IMG/VR virus record: IMGVR_UViG_3300009449_000034
Span: 1-23,468 of that record
Direction: 5' to 3' (one strand)
DNA length: 23,468 nt
DNA from: a virus
Every line of letters begins with the position of its first letter. Within the stretch, counting starts at the first letter, position 1. The notes under the pieces are model-generated. The model was not told the DNA's origin and did not search any database. It was given only the letters and a program-made list of their open reading frames with translations. A program made the translations under genes and the position numbers. Shown here in pieces: positions 1-5,396 of this stretch.

Positions 1-160
1 AGCGCGTGAGGGCGGCCCTAGGCGCACTAGGGTCGCCTAGTGCGATTATAGGGCGCCCTAGGCGCGCCCTAGGCGCCCTAGGGCCGCCCCGAGCGCGTGA
101 GGGCGGCCCTATTGACCTAGAGCGCCTAGCACGCGCCAATACGCGCCCTAAGTCAACACC

Positions 161-185
161 GCCGCCCTCATGGGCTGAGGGCGGC
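161..185. repeat. 10-bp hairpin inside the array
   Basis: GCCGCCCTCA and TGAGGGCGGC are exact reverse complements around the 5-nt loop TGGGC. The same arm and loop recur with one mismatch at 241-261, showing that the hairpin, not only the sequence, is repeated between units. Confidence 0.8.
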
Positions 186-253
186 CCTGTTGGCCTAGAG
201 CCGCCTAACATCGCCAATATGCGCTCTAAGTCAACACAACCGCCCTCATGGGC

Positions 254-325
254 TGAGGGGGCTTGTGGGGCACTTAGGGCGCCTAACATCGCCTAACATC
301 TCTAGGTGCCCTACAAGCCCCCTCA
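254..325. repeat. Long hairpin, about 24-bp stem
   Basis: Positions 254-277 pair with 302-325 without gaps; the only non-Watson-Crick pairs are two G-U type wobbles (267/312 and 274/305). The loop contains GCCTAACATC twice in direct tandem (281-290 and 291-300). This is the longest stem I found in the window. Both non-canonical pairs are wobbles that an RNA stem tolerates, which favours function as RNA over a purely DNA cruciform, although that is inference. Confidence 0.8.
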
Positions 326-415
326 CAGGAGGGCGGCCGTATTCGCCAAGAGAAGCGCTGTGTCGCGTCTGTAAGCGATCAGGGCCGCCCCGAGCATGAG
401 GGCGGCTGTAGCACG

Positions 416-441
416 TCGCCTGCGGGGGTCCCCGCAGGCGA
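416..441. repeat. Perfect 12-bp inverted repeat
   Basis: TCGCCTGCGGGG and CCCCGCAGGCGA are exact reverse complements separated by only GT. It sits at the boundary between the GC-rich array and the AT-rich stretch. The near-zero loop fits a protein-binding palindrome or cruciform at least as well as an RNA hairpin. Confidence 0.75.
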
Positions 442-534
442 GGGCCTGAGAGCCCCCCGAGGCCAAAATGGGGCGAAAAGCACCCGCTCCTAGGTCGCTC
501 AGACATTTTTTTGTATTTTTTTGAACGGCAATCA

Positions 535-960
535 TTGACAACCACAGAAGGGGGTACCTAAATCTGTCAAGGGGCAATTTCATGTCCCGGCCAAATTTTT
601 TTTTTTCAAAATTTTACCTGTCAAGGGACCCGCAGTCACAAATAAACCTACAATATTTGACGCGGATGGCGTTTTTTGCCCCAAAATCCTGTATGGTTAA
701 CTTTTTTGGGTTCAGCGTTTCTGAGCAAAAACGCTCTAAGTGCGCTGTGCGTTACTTGGCAAAATATTTTCCAAAACATTTCCGACCCATCCGCGTCAAA
801 AACTAGGGGTTTCTGAGGTAGTAGTAGTGTGTAGCCTATATCTCATATACCGGATGAAATTTTTTAGTTTACTAATAGGGGTTAAAACCTTAATAATTGA
901 CGCGGATGGGTTGGGAAAAGTTTTCAAATGTTCCAGGACGTGGTCGCCCACAAAAAAAAA
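535..960. other. AT-rich non-coding region with iteron-like repeats
   Basis: TTGACGCGGATGG occurs at 657-669 and 897-909 on the + strand and at 787-799 on the - strand. Similarity extends beyond the core: copies 1 and 3 share an upstream AAACCT 12-13 nt before the core, and copies 2 and 3 share a downstream GGGT-rich then GTTTT-containing flank. CTGTCAAGGG occurs at 564-573 and 618-627, and TTGACA at 535-540. There are runs of T at 507-522 and 594-605 and a 7-bp hairpin at 714-735 (AGCGTTT/AAACGCT). AT-rich DNA with directly and inversely repeated 13-mers beside a palindrome resembles a replication origin or a multi-site operator. I see no supported gene here. Confidence 0.6.
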
Positions 961-972
961 GAACCCCTGGCA

Positions 973-1010
973 CTAAGTGAATGCCCATATTCAGAGATAA
1001 TGAGGTGTAA
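973..1010 (+). promoter_or_regulatory. Phage promoter-like block, copy 1
   Basis: CTAAGTGA (973-980), 13 nt, GAGATAAT (994-1001), then GGTGTAAG. It matches two other blocks in the window almost letter for letter in both boxes. GATAAT reads as a -10 box; the upstream box is not a good TTGACA -35. It precedes the 1059-2352 small-gene cluster. The leader downstream holds a short hairpin (1014-1031) followed by TTATTTAT, which could act as a weak attenuator. Confidence 0.65.
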
Positions 1011-1058
1011 GCCGGAGCTGCCTCTGGCTCCTTATTTATCTATTTATCGGAAACTCTA

Positions 1059-1172
1059 ATGACTGAAGATGCACATCATTGCGATGTATGTTCCGACATC
1101 ATCGCACTTGATTTACTGCTCGTAGGCTCTCCCGTATGTGAGCACTGCCTACCAAACGAGGCCACAGAATGA
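1059..1172 (+). CDS. Small zinc-ribbon-like protein (37 aa)
   Basis: An ATG at 1059 opens a 37-codon frame ending in TGA at 1170-1172, which overlaps the ATG of the next gene (ATGA), a typical translational coupling. The protein has two CxxC pairs, CDVC near residues 8-11 and CEHC near 27-30, with a hydrophobic stretch between them. Paired CxxC motifs of this size usually bind one zinc ion as a minimal zinc ribbon. The SD is weak (CGGAA about 6 nt upstream). It is the first gene after promoter copy 1. Function is unknown: small phage zinc ribbons often bind nucleic acid or a host protein, but nothing here tells which. Confidence 0.65.
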   Translation: MTEDAHHCDVCSDIIALDLLLVGSPVCEHCLPNEATE

Positions 1173-1414
1173 CCGTCGATACATTCCTTCTCCTAGACCT
1201 CCTTGGCTATGTTGCCTACTCGCTGCTTTCTTTCGGCATGTTCAAGATTGCAAAGGAGGATGGGTCAGGATGGACATATAGAGCCCTGGGGGACGCCTTG
1301 TGGGTTGGGATCTTTTTCAACCTTGGCCTCACCAGCGGCGTTGTCTTCGGTTTGGCTTTTCTAACTATCGACCTCTTCGCTGTGCTATCCCCCGACAAGT
1401 CCCCCAAGGCTTGA
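1169..1414 (+). CDS. Two-helix small membrane protein
   Basis: An 81-aa protein that I do not recognise as a family. Hydrophobic segments cover roughly residues 5-25 and 42-73, joined by a short polar link (KIAKEDGSGW), with a charged C-terminal tail (PDKSPKA). The start overlaps the stop of the zinc-ribbon peptide. Size and topology are compatible with a class II holin, and a protease-like gene follows at once, but holin function is inference from size and position only. Other small phage membrane proteins, for example superinfection exclusion factors, look the same. Confidence 0.7.
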   Translation: MTVDTFLLLDLLGYVAYSLLSFGMFKIAKEDGSGWTYRALGDALWVGIFFNLGLTSGVVFGLAFLTIDLFAVLSPDKSPKA

Positions 1415-1442
1415 GGAGGGCTCACATTGTATAGGAGAACGT

Positions 1443-2123
1443 ATGAGCAACGCCTGGGACGTGCTAATTGACGCGACAAGCGAACTCGATGATGACAGGC
1501 GACCCCGGTTCACTAACTGGCTCTCGAACGACGCTCTGCCTGAACTGTTCGAGGCGGGCGTCTACCTAGATGCCACCAGCTCGGACCAGATTGAAGGCTG
1601 TGGTGGATATTTCACTGATGGTGAGGACACTGACGAGCCTATCTTTGCTATCGCCACAGGTAACCCCACATGGGCCGAGACGCTTATGCACGAGTTCTCT
1701 CATTTCCAGCAGTGGCAGGACGGCGCGGACGTATGGACAGCAGGACGACTCCCTGATGGGACCCATGGCGCGGACCTGATCAGTCTTTGGTACGATGGTC
1801 TGATCGAGTTGAATGGGAACCAGCTAGATGCTTACTTCCAGCCCATATTGGACGTTGAGCTGGACTGCGAGAAGCGAACTGTGAGCATGATCCAGGAACT
1901 GGACCTCCCGTTCGACCCGGCCCTCTACACAAAGCAGGCTAACGCCTACCTGATCGGCCACAGCGAGCTTCGACGCCGTCGGCGGTGGTTTACTGCCGGA
2001 GTAGCTCCCTACCGCATACCTGCAATCCTAGACGTCATGCCTTCTGACTTTGAAACGCACTGTTACTCCTTTGAGCCTCTGCCATCTCATTTGCAGGCTC
2101 TTTTTGACCCATGCTTCACCTAG
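1443..2123 (+). CDS. HExxH metallopeptidase-like protein
   Basis: A 226-aa protein with a clean zinc-peptidase motif, HEFSH at residues 83-87, in the context LMHEFSHFQQW. A second conserved-looking block, ELDCEKR at about residues 139-145, supplies acidic residues (E139 or E143) that could be the third, gluzincin-like zinc ligand. A further block, KQANAYLIGH near residue 164, and the C-terminal half match my recollection of uncharacterised proteins in other large environmental phages. No signal peptide or membrane segment is visible, so it acts in the cytoplasm or needs help to cross the membrane. The SD is AGGAG, 6 nt before the ATG. It could be a cytoplasmic protease acting on host or virion proteins, or a lytic peptidase; it is not one of the common endolysin families (M15, M23). 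Confidence 0.75.
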   Translation: MSNAWDVLIDATSELDDDRRPRFTNWLSNDALPELFEAGVYLDATSSDQIEGCGGYFTDGEDTDEPIFAIATGNPTWAETLMHEFSHFQQWQDGADVWTAGRLPDGTHGADLISLWYDGLIELNGNQLDAYFQPILDVELDCEKRTVSMIQELDLPFDPALYTKQANAYLIGHSELRRRRRWFTAGVAPYRIPAILDVMPSDFETHCYSFEPLPSHLQALFDPCFT

Positions 2124-2134
2124 GAGATTGCCCC

Positions 2135-2275
2135 ATGGACTACAATAGCCTCGTAGAAGACATCGACCGACTCGAACTGCTCCTCGCAGATGCCCGCCGC
2201 GAAATCCGCGCGCTCATCGTGCAGATAGACGACCTTGAGGGCGAACTTTACCGAATTGAGAGGTGGGGCGCATGA
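2135..2275 (+). CDS. Small coiled-coil protein (46 aa)
   Basis: ATG at 2135 with SD AGGAG about 8 nt upstream; the stop TGA (2273-2275) overlaps the next ATG at 2272. The peptide is a single acidic/basic amphipathic helix with leucine and isoleucine in heptad-like spacing (for example LVEDIDRLELLL and LIVQIDDLEGEL), predicting a short coiled coil. Function is unknown. Its neighbour is a single-helix membrane peptide, so the pair could form a small complex, but that is inference. Confidence 0.6.
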   Translation: MDYNSLVEDIDRLELLLADARREIRALIVQIDDLEGELYRIERWGA

Positions 2276-2352
2276 ACGTATTGGATGGTCTCTTTGTCCT
2301 GATCGTCCTCATATGCCTTGCTGTCCTCGCTGACAGGCTGGACCCTAAGTGA
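2272..2352 (+). CDS. 26-aa single-pass membrane peptide
   Basis: The ATG overlaps the stop of the coiled-coil gene (ATGA). The peptide is almost entirely one hydrophobic helix (residues 6-20, LFVLIVLICLAVLA within it) with the charged tail DRLDPK. Its last codons and TGA stop are the CTAAGTGA box of promoter copy 2, so gene end and promoter are interlocked. It is very short, and its reality rests on the coupling and the clean transmembrane profile. Function is unknown. Confidence 0.45.
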   Translation: MNVLDGLFVLIVLICLAVLADRLDPK

Positions 2353-2386
2353 AACGACCCAGACCGGAGATAATATAGTATAGGGA
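2345..2386 (+). promoter_or_regulatory. Phage promoter-like block, copy 2
   Basis: CTAAGTGA (2345-2352), 14 nt, GAGATAAT (2367-2374), then ATAGTATAGGG. It lies 43 nt before the ATG of the putative small terminase. The upstream box overlaps the stop codon of the 26-aa peptide gene. Confidence 0.75.
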
Positions 2387-2427
2387 CAACCATATTCGCA
2401 GGTCTGTGGCCTGCGAGGGAGCACCAA

Positions 2428-2817
2428 ATGGCCAAAATCAAACCAGCAATCGTAAAGCGCGAACCTGTGACGCTCGACCAAGATGGAATCATCTCAGAAG
2501 AGCTTCAGGCCGTGGTTCACAGCCCTCCAACCGACGCACATATCGCTCGGGCAGGAGAAGCAGTTGGAATGGATCGAGCCCTGTTGCCCCACTGTGCGAC
2601 CGTGGCAGAATTGCTGGCGTTCGTCATATCCGTCAAAGCCGCCGCTGGTGACGATAAAGCGATCACCGCGATTCTGGACAGGTTCAGTCCCAAGGCAAGC
2701 CGAAACGCAACTGACGTCACAATCAACAACGGTGGAGGAGCGCCTGTGGCCTCCTCTGACGCCGATGAAGAGAAGGCGGCAGCTAGTTACATGGCAAGCC
2801 TTACAGCCGTGAAGTAA
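2428..2817 (+). CDS. Putative terminase small subunit
   Basis: A 129-aa protein with SD GAGGGAG about 8 nt before the ATG. The region around residues 64-90 (AFVISVKAAAGDDKAITAILDR, followed by FSPKASRN) resembles the helix 'A..GD.KA...IldR..GK' seen at the C-terminal side of many phage small terminases and related DNA-recognition proteins. An acidic tail (DADEEKAAA) follows a glycine-rich link. Position, three small genes before the large terminase and directly after a promoter, supports the role: recognising phage DNA and loading the large subunit. The helix-turn-helix expected near the N-terminus is not obvious, so the call is tentative. Confidence 0.5.
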   Translation: MAKIKPAIVKREPVTLDQDGIISEELQAVVHSPPTDAHIARAGEAVGMDRALLPHCATVAELLAFVISVKAAAGDDKAITAILDRFSPKASRNATDVTINNGGGAPVASSDADEEKAAASYMASLTAVK

Positions 2818-2842
2818 GGGTCGCTCCCGAGCTTCACACCCA

Positions 2843-2865
2843 GAGCGGGGGTCGCTCCCCCGCTC
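2843..2865 (+). terminator. GC hairpin, possible weak terminator
   Basis: GAGCGGGGG and CCCCCGCTC form a perfect 9-bp stem around TCGCT, 26 nt after the small terminase stop. No T run follows, so it is more likely a partial terminator, pausing site or mRNA stabiliser than a strong terminator. Confidence 0.45.
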
Positions 2866-2891
2866 CGGTCCACCCCCATAAGGAGTAACGT

Positions 2892-2993
2892 ATGCCCAAA
2901 GGCGTAGGGTACGGCAAGAGCAAGTACACTAAGAAAAAGGCGGCTAAGAAAAAGCCCGCTAAGAAGAAGCCCGCTAAGAAAAAGGGAAAATGA
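2892..2993 (+). CDS. Lysine-repeat basic peptide (33 aa)
   Basis: ATG at 2892 follows a strong SD (AAGGAG, 7 nt upstream). The peptide begins MPKGVGYGKSKYT and then consists of KKK blocks with PAKKK repeated in tandem, like a histone H1 tail or nuclear-type DNA-binding tail. Nearly half of the residues are lysine and none are acidic, so it should bind nucleic acid strongly. It sits among packaging genes next to another very basic protein, which suggests packaged-DNA condensation or a DNA-binding minor virion protein; this is inference. Short MPKG-GYG-lysine peptides are familiar from other phages but uncharacterised. Confidence 0.65.
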   Translation: MPKGVGYGKSKYTKKKAAKKKPAKKKPAKKKGK

Positions 2994-3032
2994 GCCCACT
3001 AGCCGCCTCAGTTGGGGCGTAAGGACAAGTAG

Positions 3033-3347
3033 ATGGCAGCTAGAAAAAAGAAAGAGCCACAGAAGACTAAGCACCCAGGTGTGACGAAGACTTCAGGCGG
3101 CAGGCTCAAGAAAGCCGGGGAGACGTTCAGCGGTTTCAACAAGCCCAAGCGTACTTCCGGGGGGTCCAAGAAGTTCGCCGTTCTTGCCAAGGAAGGCGAC
3201 AAGGTGAAAGTCGTACGGTTCGGAGACCCGAACATGACGATCAAGAAGTCCAACCCCGAACGTCGTAAATCGTTCCGGGCTCGCCACAAGTGTGACGAAA
3301 AGAAATCTAAGTTAACCGCTGGCTACTGGTCGTGCAAGAAGTGGTAA
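3033..3347 (+). CDS. Basic conserved phage protein
   Basis: A 104-aa, very basic protein (SD AAGGAC about 8 nt upstream). The N-terminal 45 residues are lysine-rich and flexible. The C-terminal half has the pattern VRFGDPNM near residue 61, SFRARHKC near 80 and YWSCKKW at the very end. I recognise this pattern from uncharacterised proteins of many environmental phages and some large viruses (DUF5872-like, from memory). The Cys, His and Trp residues at the end suggest a compact, possibly metal-binding, domain. The gene sits between another basic peptide and the terminase. The role is unknown; a nucleic-acid-binding or virion role is plausible. Confidence 0.7.
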   Translation: MAARKKKEPQKTKHPGVTKTSGGRLKKAGETFSGFNKPKRTSGGSKKFAVLAKEGDKVKVVRFGDPNMTIKKSNPERRKSFRARHKCDEKKSKLTAGYWSCKKW

Positions 3348-3363
3348 CCACAAGGAGCAGCAA

Positions 3364-3606
3364 ATGAGAATGCTATATATTGGAATGGCCGCAGCGGCAA
3401 TGGGTTTCCTAATCGTTGGGTGTGCAGCTAGCATCTCCCCTGTGCCTGGAGTCGAAGTCGGCTTCGATGCACGTCCTGAAGCGGTAGGTGGCAATGTGTC
3501 CATCAATCCCCAGGAAGCCGGATGCGAATTCGCTATGGCCACGAGTTGGAATTGGCTTGAGAACAAAATCTGCCCCCAAGAGCCGACACTAAGTGAGACG
3601 CCCTAA
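3364..3606 (+). CDS. Small lipoprotein
   Basis: An 80-aa protein with SD AAGGAG 7 nt before the ATG. A short basic start and hydrophobic core lead to the lipobox IVGC with the lipidated cysteine at residue 20, leaving a 60-aa mature protein with two further cysteines (EAGC and KICP) that could form a disulfide. Such phage lipoproteins are usually outer-membrane spanins (Rz1 type) or receptor-blocking exclusion proteins. It lacks the proline-rich body of a typical Rz1, and no inner-membrane spanin partner is evident. The 3' end of the gene contains the upstream box of promoter copy 3. Confidence 0.7.
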   Translation: MRMLYIGMAAAAMGFLIVGCAASISPVPGVEVGFDARPEAVGGNVSINPQEAGCEFAMATSWNWLENKICPQEPTLSETP

Positions 3607-3630
3607 ATCAGAGATAATGTACTGTAGGGG
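3589..3630 (+). promoter_or_regulatory. Phage promoter-like block, copy 3
   Basis: CTAAGTGA (3589-3596), 14 nt, GAGATAAT (3611-3618), then GTACTGTAGGGG. The first box lies inside the end of the lipoprotein gene. The block is followed by a 47-nt leader and the large terminase, so it probably drives the packaging and head operon. Confidence 0.75.
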
Positions 3631-3676
3631 GGAGTCGCATCTATAATCCTATTTATGATATACGGAGTGATTCCAA

Positions 3677-5332
3677 ATGTCGATACGACCTGCAAGCTAC
3701 GACCCCAACATCCCTTACGAGTTCAAAGGCAAATATAAGAGCCCCTACGAACTAGACTTCCAGAACCCAGATTACGGCCGCATCTTCGCAGAGCGGTCCG
3801 CACGTCTCGCGCAGATCCGCAAAGACAATTCCTGGAATGTCGTGAAGCGCTATTACGCGGATGGAAACGTATGTGCTTTCGTCGAGGATTGGCTTCTCAC
3901 CTACGATCCCCGACTCGCTTCGCGCGGGCTACCCACGACGATGCCTCTTATCCTCATGGATCGCCAGATAGAATATCTTGAAGAGCTGACCTACTGCTAT
4001 GAGAATAATAAAGACCTTGTGATCGGCAAGTCTCGCGACATGGGCGTCTCGATCATCTCTTTGGCATGGGCTACCCACGCATGGTTATTCCGACCGGGCG
4101 TCAAGGTCTCTGTGGGCTCCCGCAAGGAGTCCCTCGTTGACACTCTTGGTCAGATGGACGCGCTCCTACCCAAGGTTCGGGCGTACCTCAAGTTCCTCCC
4201 ACATGAACTCCTGCCTGACGGATACTCTGAAAACAAACATGCGCGCTATTTGCGTATCATCAACCCCGTCAATGGTGCTAGTATCACGGGCGAGGCAGGT
4301 GATTCCATCGGCCGTGGCGGCCGTTCCTCAATCTACTTCGTAGATGAGGCTGCGTTCCTCGAACGTCCTGAGAAAATTGATGCCTCACTCTCGCAGAATA
4401 CGAATTGCCGAATTGACCTCTCGACGCCCAACGGCCCCGCGAACCCGTTTGCTCGCAAGTGGCTAGAGAATGAAGACATACGTGGCTTCTCCTTCCATTG
4501 GACCCAGGACGAAAGAAAAGACCGCGATTGGTACGATAGGGAAGTTAAGCGACTGAATGACCCTCGGGTCATCGCTCAGGAACTGGATGTTTCATTCGAC
4601 TGTTCTGGTGAAGAATCCACAGTTAATCCCGCTTGGGTCCAGTCCAGCATGAGGTTGCACAAGCACCTCATCGACACGGATGCTATGCCGGACTTCGGCT
4701 CGGGCGTAGCTGGTTGTGATGTTGGCGGCGTGCGCGATGAGAACGTCTTTGTGCCAGTTCATGGTCCAGTAGTCGGCAAGTCGATAGGCTGGCTCGACGC
4801 GGACACAACGAGAACGGCTGAGAAGTTCGCGGCCTACGCGGAAGTTCAGAACGTGACCTCAATCAAATATGATACGATTGGCGTTGGGCGTGGTGTCGCC
4901 TCTACTATGAGGCGTCTGGCCATCGAATCCATCCCTGTTGACGTAGGCAAGAGCCCAACAAGGGCTGTGATGCCTAACGGCAGGAAAGCTCGCGACCTGT
5001 TCCGCAACCTCAAGGCGGAACTCTGGTGGATCTTGAGATCCAAGCTGAACAAAACTCACGATCACTTCCTGTGGCTGTCAAGCGACGGCGAACAGGGGGC
5101 TGAGTACCCACTCGATGAACTTCTTTTGCTGCCCTTAGATGATGCTCAGCTCATAAAAGAACTCAGCGTCCCAGGGTACAGGACCCTTGAGACGGGCAAG
5201 ATTCAGATTGAAGGTAAGGACGAGCTTCGCAGACGCGGAGTATCTAGCCCTGACCGCGCGGACGCCTTGGTATTAGCTATGGCCCCCGCAGCGCCTATCT
5301 TCAAATTTCGCCGTTCACGCGGCATATTGTAA
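3677..5332 (+). CDS. terL: Terminase large subunit
   Basis: This 551-aa protein is the ATP-driven motor and nuclease that pumps DNA into the prohead and cuts it to length. The ATPase half shows a variant Walker A (GKSRDMGVS, residues 117-125, of the kind found in many terminases), Walker B IYFVDE at 219-224 and a coupling motif STPNG at 249-253. The RNase H-like nuclease half shows acidic residues in GCDVGG (D348), IKYDTIG (D399) and SPDRADA (D526, D529). Length is normal for the family and all motifs are intact. SD is GGAG, 9 nt upstream. After the TAA the same frame stays open for 29 more codons (see findings). Confidence 0.95.
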   Translation: MSIRPASYDPNIPYEFKGKYKSPYELDFQNPDYGRIFAERSARLAQIRKDNSWNVVKRYYADGNVCAFVEDWLLTYDPRLASRGLPTTMPLILMDRQIEYLEELTYCYENNKDLVIGKSRDMGVSIISLAWATHAWLFRPGVKVSVGSRKESLVDTLGQMDALLPKVRAYLKFLPHELLPDGYSENKHARYLRIINPVNGASITGEAGDSIGRGGRSSIYFVDEAAFLERPEKIDASLSQNTNCRIDLSTPNGPANPFARKWLENEDIRGFSFHWTQDERKDRDWYDREVKRLNDPRVIAQELDVSFDCSGEESTVNPAWVQSSMRLHKHLIDTDAMPDFGSGVAGCDVGGVRDENVFVPVHGPVVGKSIGWLDADTTRTAEKFAAYAEVQNVTSIKYDTIGVGRGVASTMRRLAIESIPVDVGKSPTRAVMPNGRKARDLFRNLKAELWWILRSKLNKTHDHFLWLSSDGEQGAEYPLDELLLLPLDDAQLIKELSVPGYRTLETGKIQIEGKDELRRRGVSSPDRADALVLAMAPAAPIFKFRRSRGIL

Positions 5333-5396
5333 GGAGACCGATCGCGCTGCCCCTACTGCGGACAGCGCGTGACGTCTCACAACCTAGGAGAACCTC

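Larger units (their letters stand above)
1..410. repeat. GC-rich array of imperfect tandem repeats
   Basis: A block built on GAGGGCGGC recurs at about 8, 99, 177, (255, as GAGGGGGC), 329 and 398, giving spacings near 91, 78, 78, 74 and 69 nt. The units starting near 99 and 177 also share CTAGAG, CCTAACATCGCC-like and CTAAGTCAACAC elements. Many pieces are self-complementary (CCTAGG, GGCGCC, GGCGCGCC), so the stretch can fold into successive hairpins on either strand. No convincing gene lies here; the open frames across it are low-complexity by-products of the repeats. The array runs off the left window edge, so its full size is unknown. It could be a replication origin, a packaging or terminal region, or a structured RNA; the sequence alone does not decide. 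Confidence 0.8.

Noticed and set aside
1-410. CRISPR array
   Set aside because: Repeats are diverged, spacing drifts from 69 to 91 nt, the intervening DNA is itself repeated, and no cas genes are present.
246-583. Reverse-strand frames of 86-99 codons in the repeat array
   Set aside because: They translate hairpin repeats into Arg/Gly/Pro-rich sequence; such frames arise from GC-rich repeats, and no SD or domain supports them.
735-765. CTAAGTGC followed 14 nt later by GGCAAAAT as a fourth promoter
   Set aside because: The upstream box matches 7 of 8 and the spacing is right, but the -10 box is poor and no gene follows closely; left as a weak candidate only.
582-976. Open frames of 74 and 78 codons (582-806 and 740-976)
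   Set aside because: They overlap each other, run through T runs, iterons and a hairpin, and encode low-complexity Phe/Lys-rich sequence without a recognisable pattern. The AAGGGG before 582 is part of the repeated CTGTCAAGGG.
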